Source of the DNA: Pseudanabaena minima
GTDB lineage: Bacteria; Cyanobacteriota; Cyanobacteriia; Pseudanabaenales; Pseudanabaenaceae
Direction of reading: 5' to 3'
Length of the DNA stretch: 64,000 nt
Assembly: GCF_051131155.1 (NCBI RefSeq)
Contig: NZ_CP159508.1
Coordinates: 1,178,001-1,242,000 of the forward strand
Shown piece by piece: positions 8,601 through 17,336 of the stretch (its first letter is position 1; each line of letters starts with the position of its first letter). Made by a program: the position numbers and the translations under genes. The notes under the pieces are model-generated. The model did no database searches and was not told where the DNA came from. It saw only the letters and a list, made by a program, of their open reading frames with translations.

Positions 8601-9882
8601 AACCTTGCAGTCTTTAGCCTTAATTCTGACCCGTGCTACCCACGGAGCAACCTTGATTGTTGCCCCAACTTCAGTCTGCATGAACTGGATCAGTGAAGCC
8701 GCGAAATTTGCACCAACCCTAAATGTGATTGTGTTTGGTACAGGCGATCGCCAAAAGGTGTTAGACAATCTCCAACCCTTTGACATGGTGATTTGTAGCT
8801 ATGGATTACTTCAGCAAGAAGAAGTTGGAGAAATGCTAGCCAAAGTGCAATGGCAAACGGTTGTGCTAGATGAAGCGCAAGCAATTAAGAACACAGCCAC
8901 CAAGCGATCGCAAGCTGCCATGAATCTCCAAAGCGGCTTTAAACTAATCACGACTGGCACACCAATCGAGAATCATCTCGGCGAACTATGGAATCTATTT
9001 CGGTTTATCAACCCTGGACTATTGGGTTCCCTCGATAGTTTCAATACGAATTATGCCAATCCAATCGAGCGATCGCAGGATCGGGAAGCTCGTAATCAAC
9101 TCAAAAAATTAATCCAGCCCTTTATTCTGCGACGGACGAAAAACCAAGTATTGCAAGAGTTACCATCTCGTACCGAAGTCACGCTGCAAGTGGAACTCAC
9201 CAAAGAAGAACTCGCTTTTTATGAAGCATTACGTCGTGAGGCAGTGGCGAAATTAAGTAGCACTGAGGCAAATGCAGGACAAAAACATCTGCAAGTCCTA
9301 GCGGAAATTATGAAATTGCGCCGCGCCTGCTGCAATACCAAACTTGTCAGACCCGATATTCCTTTACCCAGTTCTAAGCTTCAACTTTTCGGCGAAGTGG
9401 TCAGCGAATTGCTGGACAACAAACACAAGGCGCTGGTATTTAGCCAATTTGTCGATCATCTGCATATCATTCGCGATTATCTAGACTCGCAAAAGATCAG
9501 CTATCAATATCTCGATGGCAGTACTCCTGCCAAAGACCGTAAAAAGCGCGTGGAGGCATTCCAAGCAGGTGAAGGTGATGTCTTCCTAATCAGTCTCAAG
9601 GCTGGCGGCACGGGTTTAAATCTCACTGCTGCCGATTATGTCATCCATATGGACCCTTGGTGGAATCCCGCCGTAGAAGATCAAGCTAGCGATCGCGCCC
9701 ATCGCATTGGACAAAAGCGCCCCGTCACGATTTATCGCCTTGTGGCAAAGGGAACGATTGAAGAAAAGATCGTCGATCTGCACACTCATAAACGGGATCT
9801 AGCAGATAGCTTGCTGGAAGGTACGGATATGAGTGGCAAGGTCACTACCGATGCTTTACTGCAATTGATTAATGAGATTTAG
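5662..9882 (+). CDS. Large SNF2-family DNA-dependent ATPase/helicase
   Basis: The protein has 1406 residues. The SNF2 ATPase fills the C-terminal third: Walker A DDMGLGKT at 974-981, DEAQ at 1070-1073, GTPIENHLGELWNLFRF near 1100, SLKAGGTGLNL, and the SNF2 signature RAHRIGQKRPV near 1345. Such proteins translocate on duplex DNA and remodel protein-DNA complexes. The first 950 residues have no motif I recognise; 1-450 look helical and TPR-like, and 450-950 mixed alpha/beta with a glycine-rich stretch near 715-755. The function could be chromosome maintenance, transcription recycling or defence. The stop codon overlaps that of the convergent next gene as TTAG. HIP1 sites are frequent, so it appears long resident. 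Confidence 0.9.
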   Translation: MPDSLADSAKLYESLTTIYNKLSALERQMIQIFAIAYEPVNRSVYFDCLLQLGLKDKDNKHFTAASVKAYIDRFLRLNLLVADRSQGTQCHNSLVDIVMRDAVNSGQFEKIVNVIELQIPVPSYGRIDARTFRSESQFIREVRIGIYRQDIKFVTKQFEDFYRFGYSQQKITLDAILYQACSNPFDTEWFQTLKLEFYEIALATILTNGMLKLKPTDEALTLLLKEFQTKGDRCTDQLLLILMEQSLLRADLQTAQEAYNRLSSDYKDAGEALLAWLYFLKGDREYAIAQFRQSLKMIRKATGKRQVYFSGEPGLFFILALIQEGTAESMREAEAYTAIMAKQTNHWLQVTYSRLQKVLKFQLGDIPQKDLLSSEYIHNHTESHGLEAFFSALCLYWVNPEKSRIELPRILEPLLKQSVNAGYHWISMESAELLGELATNSIHQKHAQKLRQGNQIATIVNLIRPQETWELSLNALLNLSKSPQEQAKTANNSPQRLVWFITFNKGTCTIQPREQKINAKGVWSAGRNIAVKRLKESVHEFPYMTPQDILVCSHVQVYSYHGYYGQNQYEFDEDTICALVGHPLVFWEDSPTTRVDIVKGEPELLVKASKGDRLVLEFSPQLKDGQNFVVTKESPTRLKVTQVNESHRRITEIIGRKNRLEIPVAAKEKVLAAIHGISSVVTVHSDIGGGVSDAEEVPSDSKPHVHILPAGGGLKVAVLARPFGNAGAYYRPGAGGATVLAEIDGKRLQATRNLKEEKKLANEAIAACLTLGNYEEHESEWTIDDPEFCLELLLELQALGDRIVLEWPEGEKMRISHRADFGNFRMTINQSRDWFAAEGELQLGDDKVLNMQHLLELLDKTPSRFIPLGDGQFLALTHQFRKRLDEFRRLSEKHGSGTRFHPLAALALEDFVDEIDDLKADKHWKAHVKRIKEMRNFSPQLPSTLQADLRDYQIEGFEWLARLAHWGVGACLADDMGLGKTLQSLALILTRATHGATLIVAPTSVCMNWISEAAKFAPTLNVIVFGTGDRQKVLDNLQPFDMVICSYGLLQQEEVGEMLAKVQWQTVVLDEAQAIKNTATKRSQAAMNLQSGFKLITTGTPIENHLGELWNLFRFINPGLLGSLDSFNTNYANPIERSQDREARNQLKKLIQPFILRRTKNQVLQELPSRTEVTLQVELTKEELAFYEALRREAVAKLSSTEANAGQKHLQVLAEIMKLRRACCNTKLVRPDIPLPSSKLQLFGEVVSELLDNKHKALVFSQFVDHLHIIRDYLDSQKISYQYLDGSTPAKDRKKRVEAFQAGEGDVFLISLKAGGTGLNLTAADYVIHMDPWWNPAVEDQASDRAHRIGQKRPVTIYRLVAKGTIEEKIVDLHTHKRDLADSLLEGTDMSGKVTTDALLQLINEI

Positions 9883-11684
9883 GACTTCAGTTTTAATTGT
9901 TCTACATTCCATAATGCACCCGTCACACCTGTACTGCCAGCTAATGATGATGGTTGAGCATTCTCCACGCGATCGCGTACAGCAACTAGGTACAAAGGTA
10001 TCGTTAGGTGAATTAACGGTAATTGCTCCTGCACCAATTGTTGATATTCGGCATAGATGGCTTTACGTTTCGTTTCATCCAGTTCCTGTGCGCCTTGGAT
10101 CATCAGCGAATGGATTTTCTTTTCCCAATCAGCAACCTCACGACCGGGGAAAGGCGGCTCATCACCAACTGGTCCCTTATTAAACATATGGGAATCTCCA
10201 TCAGTTGCCCAGAGATTAATCGCACTATTGGGTTCAGCACCTCCAGTAAAGCCTAAAATAGTTGCATCCCATTGTTTAGAGTTGTCAAGCTTATCGGAGA
10301 TAATCCGAAAATCAACAGGATTGAAGTCAATCTTCATGCCAATTTTTTCTAAGTCGCTTTTAATTTGTGCTCCCATCGCAACCCTACCACCCGCAGGAGC
10401 TAACAAAGTAAAGCGCACGAGATTACCTTCAGCATCGAGGAGTTGTTGTTCAGAATTATATTTATATCCTGCTTGTAAGAGAATCTCTTTGGATTTTTCA
10501 GGCTGATAATCGTAAACCTTAAGTCCTTTTTCAGGGGGGAAGAAATAGGGACTAGGGATAGAAACTGGTGAATTTTGGGTTTGGGCTAAACCTCGCGACA
10601 GATTGGTAATCATCGCTTCGCGGTTAAGGGCATAGGCGACAGCGCGGCGAAAGTTAACATCATTAAACCATTTGGATTTTTTCGGATCAACAAATGGTTC
10701 ATTGGTTTTTGGATTTCTACCCTTATTGAGATTGAACATAATAAATGCTTGCCCAGTGGCAGGACCCGCATTATAAATTTTGTAGCGATCGCGTTGTTCA
10801 AAACGCTTCAATAATTGGAAGTCTTCACCACGAAGGCGATACATATCAAGATCTTGCGATCGGAATCGCAGCAAAGCCGTATCTGGTGATTCGACAATCT
10901 GCATTACAAATTGCTCGATATAGGGCTTTCCCTTCCGCCAATAGTAGGGATTAGGTTTATAGATCACCCGTTCTGAAGGTCGATATTCTTGGATTATATA
11001 AGCTCCACTGCCAACTAATTGACTAACAGGTGTGCTCAGAGTCCATGTTTCGAGAAACTTTAATTTTTTATCTGGCGCTTTAGGATCTTCTTGGAGAGTT
11101 GGCTCAAAGACATGTTTTGGTAAAATGCCAATTCCGCCTAATGTGCGGAGAGCGGGAGCAAAGGGTTCACTCAGCAAAAAAGAAATGCGGCGATCGTCAA
11201 GCTTCTCAACCTTGGGAAGAGTCTGCGATTGTCCAACTCGAAGAACATCACGAGTACCAGTGGGAATCTTCTCATTAAAGAGAATATTTTGATAGGTAAA
11301 GAGAACATCATCAACGGTGAGCGGTTGACCATCTGACCATTTCAGATCAGGGCGCATCGTGAAAATAAGTTGTTTACCATCTTGCTGAAATTCCCATTTT
11401 TCAGCTAGCTCAGCTTCTAGATCCTTGGTAATTGGATTTTCTGAAATCAAGCCAGTAAGGGTATAGCCAATAACGATGCCACTATAAGCATCATTAATTA
11501 AAACTGGATTAAAAGTTTTGATATCACTATCAAGTGGAACTACGAGTCGATTTTTGAGGGCTTCTGGTTTGACCGCGCAACCCCAAAGCAACAGCGAACA
11601 CATGCCGATCAGTAGCAGCAAGACGATTGCTTTCCATTGTTTCACCTTGGTTCGTTTCTGAATGCTTCTTCTCACGATCTCCAT
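9879..11684 (-). CDS. ABC peptide/nickel-type substrate-binding lipoprotein (SBP family 5)
   Basis: A 601-residue extracytoplasmic solute-binding protein of the DppA/OppA family. The N-terminus has a basic region, a hydrophobic stretch and a lipobox LLWGC with C36 as the lipidated residue. Family features follow: KNRLVVPLDSDIKTFNPV, the region LAEKWEFQQDGKQLIFTMRP, WSDGQPLTVDDVLFTYQNI, and FRRAVAYALNREAMI. It should deliver oligopeptides or a similar solute to an ABC permease, but no permease or ATPase gene is adjacent, so partners must lie elsewhere. Its 3' end overlaps that of the SNF2 gene by 4 nt. Confidence 0.9.
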   Translation of the reverse strand: MEIVRRSIQKRTKVKQWKAIVLLLLIGMCSLLLWGCAVKPEALKNRLVVPLDSDIKTFNPVLINDAYSGIVIGYTLTGLISENPITKDLEAELAEKWEFQQDGKQLIFTMRPDLKWSDGQPLTVDDVLFTYQNILFNEKIPTGTRDVLRVGQSQTLPKVEKLDDRRISFLLSEPFAPALRTLGGIGILPKHVFEPTLQEDPKAPDKKLKFLETWTLSTPVSQLVGSGAYIIQEYRPSERVIYKPNPYYWRKGKPYIEQFVMQIVESPDTALLRFRSQDLDMYRLRGEDFQLLKRFEQRDRYKIYNAGPATGQAFIMFNLNKGRNPKTNEPFVDPKKSKWFNDVNFRRAVAYALNREAMITNLSRGLAQTQNSPVSIPSPYFFPPEKGLKVYDYQPEKSKEILLQAGYKYNSEQQLLDAEGNLVRFTLLAPAGGRVAMGAQIKSDLEKIGMKIDFNPVDFRIISDKLDNSKQWDATILGFTGGAEPNSAINLWATDGDSHMFNKGPVGDEPPFPGREVADWEKKIHSLMIQGAQELDETKRKAIYAEYQQLVQEQLPLIHLTIPLYLVAVRDRVENAQPSSLAGSTGVTGALWNVEQLKLKS

Positions 11685-11737
11685 CTTCCCTAAAAAATAA
11701 ACAAAGTAAACATTAAGATCAAAAGCTTTTAGATACT

Positions 11738-11780
11738 AACCATTTTTGTGGCGCGGCTGCGTCGCGCCACAAAAATGGTT
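11738..11780. terminator. Perfect 18-bp hairpin downstream of ispF
   Basis: Arms 11738-11755 and 11763-11780 are exact complements, starting AACCATTTTTGTGGCGCG; the loop is GCTGCGT. On the minus strand it follows the ispF stop by 22 nt and precedes the binding-protein gene, a fitting place for a terminator. No strong T-run follows. Confidence 0.65.
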
Positions 11781-11801
11781 CTTTATTTTACTGCGATGCC
11801 A

Positions 11802-12281
11802 TTAGTTTTTAGTTAATAAAACTACTGCATGAACGGCGATCGCTTCTTTCTGCCCGATCGCATCCATGCCTTCGTTAGTAGTCGCCTTCACACTGACACA
11901 ATCAATTGGTAAATCCATCGCTTGGGCTAGGCGATCGCGCATAGCCTTAATGTGGGGTTTGAGTTTTGGGGCTTCAGCGATCACCATCGCATCCAGATTA
12001 TTCACGCGCCAACCCTGTGCGCCAATTAATTCTTGTACTTGTTGCAAGAGCATGATGCTATCGGCTCCCGCCCATTTCGGATCAGAGGGTGGAAAATAAT
12101 GCCCAATATCGCCAAGGGCAAGTGCTCCCAACATTGCGTCCATGATCGCATGGGTTAGTACATCAGCATCGCTATGTCCTAGTAATCCTTTTTCGTAAGG
12201 AATTTCGACTCCCCCAAGGATCAGGCGGCGATCACCAACGAGTCGATGCAGGTCATAACCATTGCCAATACGGATATTCAT
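11802..12281 (-). CDS. ispF: 2-C-methyl-D-erythritol 2,4-cyclodiphosphate synthase
   Basis: A 159-residue protein of typical IspF length. It catalyses the cyclisation of CDP-methylerythritol 2-phosphate in the MEP isoprenoid pathway, in the cytoplasm. The metal-binding DxH pair is D10 and H12 in NGYDLHRL. The signature LGHSDADVLTHAIMDAMLGA, the segment DIGHYFPPSDPKW and the C-terminal KATTNEGMDAIGQKEAIAV are all present. The product feeds isoprenoid synthesis, as does crtE at 20.4 kb, though the two genes are not linked. The ATG start gives the canonical N-terminus MNIRIGNGYD. Confidence 0.98.
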   Translation of the reverse strand: MNIRIGNGYDLHRLVGDRRLILGGVEIPYEKGLLGHSDADVLTHAIMDAMLGALALGDIGHYFPPSDPKWAGADSIMLLQQVQELIGAQGWRVNNLDAMVIAEAPKLKPHIKAMRDRLAQAMDLPIDCVSVKATTNEGMDAIGQKEAIAVHAVVLLTKN

Positions 12282-12336
12282 AGATGAGTAGCTAAGTTTA
12301 ACTATTCATAGTATAGCAAGGCAAGTTTGGCTGAGG

Positions 12337-12395
12337 ACAAAACCCAAAAGAGTAATGGCGGCGCGAAGCGCCGCCATTACTCTTTTGGGTTTTGT
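12337..12395. repeat. Perfect 28-bp-stem palindrome with GAA loop
   Basis: Arms 12337-12364 and 12368-12395 are exact complements with outer ACAAAACCC and inner GGCGGCGC; the loop is GAA, giving the tip GCGAAGC. It lies between divergent ispF and xdhA, upstream of both, so it is not a terminator for either gene. Confidence 0.92.
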
Positions 12396-12513
12396 GCTGA
12401 TTAATTAATGATATTGATCTTTTGTATCTTGGCGCACTTTAACCAGAGTCTATTCATTCATTAATAAATTTGTATTGACCTGTCAATTTTCTCTATTAAG
12501 TAAGGCAATTCCC

Positions 12514-13929
12514 GTGACTCAACAGGTGACTGCTCCTATAAATGATTTTACGTTTACCCTTAACGGTGCAAAAGCTCACGTAAAAAATATCGCGCCCACG
12601 ATGACACTGCTGCACTATTTACGACAAAACGGCTATGTGGGCACAAAAGAGGGTTGTGGAGATGGTGACTGCGGGGCTTGCACGGTAGCGATCGTTGGTC
12701 AAGATAGTCATGGGCAGCCTCAATATCAAGCGGTGAATAGCTGCCTAGTCCCCCTTGGCGCGATCGCGGGACGTGAGGTAATTACTGCCGAAGGGATTGC
12801 CAATGGTCAATTACATCCAGTCCAAGCAGCGATGGTAGAGATGGCTGGATCGCAGTGTGGCTACTGCACACCAGGTTTTATTATGAGTATGTTTGCGGCT
12901 TATTATAGTCACAGTCTAGGCGACGACATCTGCATTGAGGGTAACCTCTGTCGCTGTACAGGCTATTTACCAATCCGCAAAGCTGCGCAACTACTGGCAA
13001 AAAATAATGCTGATGATCATTTTAGTGCGGCGCTAGTTAGCAAAACCTCTGATTTGAAAGCGATCGCCTATATAGGAAGTGAGCAGCAATTTTATCGTCC
13101 CATCGAGCTAGCGGAAGCCTTGCAACTACTCCAGCAGTATCCTCAAGCAACATTGGTGGCGGGAGCAACGGATTTGGGACTGGAAATGAGTTGGCATCGG
13201 CGCACCTATCCGATCCTGATTTCCTTAGAGGGAATTGCAGCGCTTAAGCAAATCAACCAAACCGATGACTATGTCGAGATCGGCGCGGCTTTACCCCTCA
13301 GTCACATTGAAGATTTGTTGCATGGGATTTTCCCTAGTCTGGATGAAATGTTGCATTGGTTCGCCGCCCGACAGGTATGCAATCGAGCAACCCTTGGCGG
13401 TAATATTGGCACTGCTTCCCCCATTGGTGATTTGCCACCTGTGCTATTAGCCCTTGATGCATCCGTGAAGTTGGTGAGCATTGATGGTGATCGCAGCTTA
13501 TTACTAGCGGATTTTTTCAAAGGCTATCGACAAACAGAACTAAAACAAGGTGAGATTATCCATTCTGTAAAGATTCCTAAAACGATTACCTCTGGTGCAA
13601 CGAAACGGCTCAGCCAGTCCTACAAAATTGGTAAACGGGGTACGGACGACATCAGCATTGTTGCGGCTGCTTTTGTAATTGATCTTGATGCTAATCAGAA
13701 TATTCTCCATGCCCGTCTCGCCTATGGTGGAGTCGCAGCAACTCCGATACGAGCGATCGCGATTGAGGAAATGCTCGTTGGTCAACCTTGGACAATGGCA
13801 ACTGTGCGATCGGTAAAACCTGCTCTGCATGAAGCATTTACCCCCTTGAGTGATCTACGTGGCAGTGCCAATTATCGCAAGATGTTAGTAGGCAATCTGT
13901 TTGAGAAGTTTTTTGTTGAACATACATAG
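12514..13929 (+). CDS. xdhA: Xanthine dehydrogenase small subunit (2Fe-2S and FAD)
   Basis: This is the iron-sulfur/FAD subunit of a molybdenum hydroxylase (xanthine dehydrogenase type), about 471 residues from the GTG at 12514. I prefer that start to the TTG at 12475 because TAAGG lies about 8 nt before it. The plant-type 2Fe-2S domain shows EGCGDGDCGACTV; the second cluster domain shows SQCGYCTPGFIM and EGNLCRCTGYLPI. The FAD domain follows (VAGATDLGLEM, then RATLGGNIGTASPIGDLPP). Electrons from the Mo site would pass through both clusters to FAD and NAD+. The gene is followed by xdhB and xdhC. Its TAG stop lies inside a palindrome. Related aldehyde or nicotinate dehydrogenases are alternatives. 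Confidence 0.9.
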   Translation: MTQQVTAPINDFTFTLNGAKAHVKNIAPTMTLLHYLRQNGYVGTKEGCGDGDCGACTVAIVGQDSHGQPQYQAVNSCLVPLGAIAGREVITAEGIANGQLHPVQAAMVEMAGSQCGYCTPGFIMSMFAAYYSHSLGDDICIEGNLCRCTGYLPIRKAAQLLAKNNADDHFSAALVSKTSDLKAIAYIGSEQQFYRPIELAEALQLLQQYPQATLVAGATDLGLEMSWHRRTYPILISLEGIAALKQINQTDDYVEIGAALPLSHIEDLLHGIFPSLDEMLHWFAARQVCNRATLGGNIGTASPIGDLPPVLLALDASVKLVSIDGDRSLLLADFFKGYRQTELKQGEIIHSVKIPKTITSGATKRLSQSYKIGKRGTDDISIVAAAFVIDLDANQNILHARLAYGGVAATPIRAIAIEEMLVGQPWTMATVRSVKPALHEAFTPLSDLRGSANYRKMLVGNLFEKFFVEHT

Positions 13930-13955
13930 CAGTTGAAGCGAAGCTTCAACTGCTA
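13927..13955. repeat. Perfect 13-bp palindrome containing the xdhA stop, GAA loop
   Basis: Arms 13927-13939 and 13943-13955 (TAGCAGTTGAAGC and complement) close a GAA loop, giving the tip GCGAAGC. The first three bases are the TAG stop codon of xdhA. It sits inside an operon, where it could attenuate transcription or protect the xdhA mRNA 3' end; neither is shown. Confidence 0.88.
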
Positions 13956-13992
13956 CCTTGTGGATTTTTTGTAGATATGGAAGGAATAGAAA

Positions 13993-16323
13993 ATGACGAT
14001 TACCGATCAGAAAGTTAGTAACCAGAAAAGCCATGAAAGCGCCGTTGGTCATGTCAGTGGCAAGGCTGTCTATACAGATGACCAGAGATTACCCGCAGGA
14101 ATGTTATCGCTCTATCCTGTGCTGTCACCCCATGCCCGTGCCAAAATCACCAAACTTGATTGTACCGCCGCCTATGAAGTCGCAGGCTTAGTCACAATTC
14201 TTACGGCTGATGATGTACCTGGGGAGAATAATACGGGTGTGATTATTCACGATGAAGTGATGCTGCCAACGGATGAAGTAAGCTACTGGGGACAGGTAGT
14301 AGTTTGGACAGTCGGCGAAACTGAAGAAGCAGCTCGTCAAGCCGCCGCCAAAGTAATTGTCGAATATGAACCTTTACCCGCAATTCTCAGTATTCAAGAA
14401 GCGATCGCTGCTGATAGTTATCATCTCGACAAACGGGTGATCAAACGTGGTGAACCTGATACGGCTCTCCAAAATAGCGATCGCACACTCCAAGGTGAAC
14501 TAGAGGTAGGCGGACAGGATCATTTTTATCTGGAAACCCATACCAGTTGGGTAGTTCCCGATGGTGAAAATGGCTACAAGGTCTATAGCTCGACACAGCA
14601 TCCTAGCGAAACGCAAGTAATCGTGGCAAGGGTTTTGGGCTTACCCAATAGTCATGTCGTTGTTACTTGTCTGCGGATGGGGGGCGCATTTGGTGGTAAA
14701 GAATCTCAGTCTAATCCCTTTGCGGCGGCGGCGGCTGTGGCAGCACATAAAACTGGTCGCCCCGCCAGAGTCAGCCTGCGCCGACATCAAGACATGATCG
14801 TTACAGGCAAGCGACACAATTTTTGGGGTAAGTACCAAGTGGGATTTACTAATGAGGGACTAATTACAGCGGTCAAAGCTGAGCTATATGCTGACGGGGG
14901 CTGGAGTCTAGATCTCTCACCACCTGTATTATTGAGAGCGATGTTGCATATCGACAATGCTTACTATGTGCCTCATTTGGAAGTACAGGGATGGATTGCG
15001 AAGACCAATCGGGTATCGAATACGGCTTATCGTGGTTTTGGCGGGCCCCAAGGGATGATCGTCTGTGAAGAAATCATTGATCGCATAGCACGCACCCTTG
15101 GTTTGCCGCCCGAAGTAGTCCGCGAACGGAATTTCTATCATGGCACTGGCGAAACTAGCACTACCCATTACGGACAGGATATTGTTCATAATCGTATTGC
15201 TCTGGTATGGACAGAAGCAAAAGAGAAATCGCGTTTTAGCGATCGCCAAGCCGAGATTGCTCTGTTCAACCAGACTAGTGCTTACAAAAAGCGTGGTATT
15301 GCGATTACGCCTGTTAAGTTTGGCATTTCCTTTAACAAAACTGAATATAACCAAGCAGGCGCATTGGTGCTGATTTACACTGATGGCAGCATTCAGGTGA
15401 ATCACGGTGGCACAGAAATGGGTCAGGGATTGCACACAAAGATGCTCCAAGTTGCAGCGAAGTCCCTCGGTGTCAAACTTGAACGCTTTCGGATCATGCC
15501 CACCAGTACCGATAAAGTTCCCAATACATCGGCAACTGCCGCTTCTAGTGGCTCCGATCTCAACGGACAAGCGGTCAAGGCAGCCTGTGAGACTCTCCGT
15601 AACCGCATGGCAACCGTCGCTGCAAAAATGCTCAATCTTGATGCCCCTGAAGATCTTGTTTTTGAGGATGATTGGATTTATTGCCGCACCTATCCTAGCG
15701 CTAGAATAGCTTTTGATGAAGTCGTAAAACGCACCTATAGCGATCGCATCAGTCTATCGGCAAATGGCTTCTATCGCACGCCGAATATTTTTTGGGATGC
15801 CAAGCTAAATAAAGGCCGCCCTTTCTATTATTTCTCCTATGGAACGGCTGTCAGTGAAGTGGAGGTTGATGGATTTACAGGAACATTCAAGTTGAGAAGA
15901 GTGGATCTAGTTCAAGATGTGGGCGAATCAATTAATCCATTACTAGACAAAGGACAAATCGAAGGTGGATTTGTGCAGGGTATGGGCTGGCTGACGATGG
16001 AGGAATTGGTCTGGAATGACCAAGGACGCTTACTCACCTTTGCTCCTAGCACTTACAAAATCCCCACCGTTAGCGAAGTCCCCGAACAGTTTCATGTACA
16101 TCTACTGGAAAGAGCTGCCCAAGACGGTGTGATTTTTGGTAGTAAAGCGATCGGGGAGCCGCCATTTATGTTAGCGATGTCAGTCAGAGAAGCAATTCGT
16201 AATGCTGTCGCCGCCTTTGGTAAGGCTAGCCAAGTATCATTAGCAATTCCCGCAACTCCCGAAGCGACCCTCTGGGCAATTGAAGCTGTGAAATCAGATT
16301 CTCTCACTGCGGTAAAAGCCTGA
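13993..16323 (+). CDS. xdhB: Xanthine dehydrogenase molybdenum-binding subunit
   Basis: A 776-residue molybdopterin subunit of the xanthine dehydrogenase family; it binds Moco and oxidises the purine substrate. Visible motifs are the a/b hammerhead start (VGHVSGKAVYTDD), GGAFGGKES near residue 230, YRGFGGPQGM, QVNHGGTEMGQGLHTK, SSGSDLNGQAVKAAC, and the catalytic glutamate E722 in KAIGEPPFMLAM. Length matches XdhB of two-subunit bacterial enzymes. AAGGA lies shortly before the ATG. It is 63 nt after xdhA and 3 nt before xdhC, forming one operon. Purine scavenging as a nitrogen source is the likely role, but no other purine genes are nearby. Confidence 0.93.
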   Translation: MTITDQKVSNQKSHESAVGHVSGKAVYTDDQRLPAGMLSLYPVLSPHARAKITKLDCTAAYEVAGLVTILTADDVPGENNTGVIIHDEVMLPTDEVSYWGQVVVWTVGETEEAARQAAAKVIVEYEPLPAILSIQEAIAADSYHLDKRVIKRGEPDTALQNSDRTLQGELEVGGQDHFYLETHTSWVVPDGENGYKVYSSTQHPSETQVIVARVLGLPNSHVVVTCLRMGGAFGGKESQSNPFAAAAAVAAHKTGRPARVSLRRHQDMIVTGKRHNFWGKYQVGFTNEGLITAVKAELYADGGWSLDLSPPVLLRAMLHIDNAYYVPHLEVQGWIAKTNRVSNTAYRGFGGPQGMIVCEEIIDRIARTLGLPPEVVRERNFYHGTGETSTTHYGQDIVHNRIALVWTEAKEKSRFSDRQAEIALFNQTSAYKKRGIAITPVKFGISFNKTEYNQAGALVLIYTDGSIQVNHGGTEMGQGLHTKMLQVAAKSLGVKLERFRIMPTSTDKVPNTSATAASSGSDLNGQAVKAACETLRNRMATVAAKMLNLDAPEDLVFEDDWIYCRTYPSARIAFDEVVKRTYSDRISLSANGFYRTPNIFWDAKLNKGRPFYYFSYGTAVSEVEVDGFTGTFKLRRVDLVQDVGESINPLLDKGQIEGGFVQGMGWLTMEELVWNDQGRLLTFAPSTYKIPTVSEVPEQFHVHLLERAAQDGVIFGSKAIGEPPFMLAMSVREAIRNAVAAFGKASQVSLAIPATPEATLWAIEAVKSDSLTAVKA

Positions 16324-16326
16324 CCT

Positions 16327-17280
16327 ATGATTTACGAAGATCTTCTAATCGCCCTTAGACAAGGGGCAGTGGTTGTGGCGACCATAATTAGCTCCAAAGG
16401 ATCAGTACCAAGAGAAGTAGGCGCGAAAATGCTCATTACCAGCGATCGCTGCATTGACACTATCGGTGGTGGAGCAGGAGAAGCGAAGGTAATCTCTCAA
16501 GCCAGAGAAGTTTTACAGAGTGGTAAGAAAACACTGGTAGAAATTGACCTTACAGGTGCGCCCAATCGTCAGACTGAGGGGATTTGTGGCGGATGGATGC
16601 AGATCTTGTTAGAGCGCTGGCATGGAGAAGAAGCGATCGCTCTGGTTGAGCAGATTCTTGCATCACTAAAATTGGGGCGATCACTGACTTTGGTTACTTC
16701 TTTGGGTGATGCACATCCATATTTAATTAAGGAAAAAGGAGAAAGGAAAAAGGAAAAAGGAGGGGAGGGGTTTATTGAGATTTTGGAGCCTGCGCCGATG
16801 TTGCTGATCGTGGGTGCTGGACATGTGGGGGAACAACTTGCTAAGGTTGCAGATTTGGTCGGCTTTCGGATTGCGATTCAGGATGATCGTTCTGAATGGG
16901 CAAATCTAGAACGATACCCTCAAGCTGCTTTCATTTATTCGCATATCGATCAAGCTTTAACCGAATTATCAAATCATGGCTCTCTCTATGTTGCGCTAGT
17001 CACTAGAGGCTATCGTTACGATTTAGAAGCTCTAACGGCTTTACTCAATCGCGATTTACCCTGTTCATATATCGGGATGATCGGTAGCGATCGCCGAGTT
17101 AAGGAGGTTCTTGAGCAAGTGAAACAAATGGGAATCTCCACGGAGAAATTACAATTTGTTTACGCTCCCATTGGTTTAGATATTGGTGCGCTTACACCAG
17201 CGGAGATTGCAGTCAGTATCACCGCAGAGTTAATCATGTTGCGGCGTGGCGGCGCTGGGCGATCGCTAAAATCTATATAA
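16327..17280 (+). CDS. xdhC: XdhC-type molybdenum cofactor maturation factor
   Basis: A 317-residue XdhC/CoxI protein. XdhC binds molybdenum cofactor, supports its sulfuration and inserts it into XdhB. The N-terminal XdhC domain shows GSVPREVGAKMLI and GGGAGEAKVI; the C-terminal Rossmann domain shows LLIVGAGHVGEQLAKVADL and later SYIGMIGSDRRVKEV. It starts 3 nt after xdhB. Between the two domains the protein carries a short run of K, E, G and R residues encoded by a purine microrepeat (16729-16770), which looks like an expansion in the linker. The domains before and after it are intact, so the protein is probably functional. Confidence 0.92.
   Translation: MIYEDLLIALRQGAVVVATIISSKGSVPREVGAKMLITSDRCIDTIGGGAGEAKVISQAREVLQSGKKTLVEIDLTGAPNRQTEGICGGWMQILLERWHGEEAIALVEQILASLKLGRSLTLVTSLGDAHPYLIKEKGERKKEKGGEGFIEILEPAPMLLIVGAGHVGEQLAKVADLVGFRIAIQDDRSEWANLERYPQAAFIYSHIDQALTELSNHGSLYVALVTRGYRYDLEALTALLNRDLPCSYIGMIGSDRRVKEVLEQVKQMGISTEKLQFVYAPIGLDIGALTPAEIAVSITAELIMLRRGGAGRSLKSI
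16729..16770 (+). repeat. GGAAAAA microrepeat inside xdhC
   Basis: A purine-only tract made of GGAAAAA-like units is translated in frame as a lysine/glutamate/glycine-rich linker between the two XdhC domains. Its mirror on the other strand resembles the TTTTTAC/TTTTTCC microrepeats often found between cyanobacterial genes. Confidence 0.8.
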
Positions 17281-17336
17281 AAAGTAAATAGAACAATATG
17301 GTAAACTCAAAATATTGTTGATTGAGAATAACACAA

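Noticed and set aside
10057..10506. A 149-codon plus-strand frame inside the binding-protein gene
   Set aside because: It is antisense to a conserved lipoprotein gene, has no ribosome site and no motif.
14929..15570. A 213-codon minus-strand frame inside xdhB
   Set aside because: It runs antisense through a clearly conserved molybdenum-subunit gene, has low-complexity composition and no recognisable motif. It is a shadow of codon use in xdhB.
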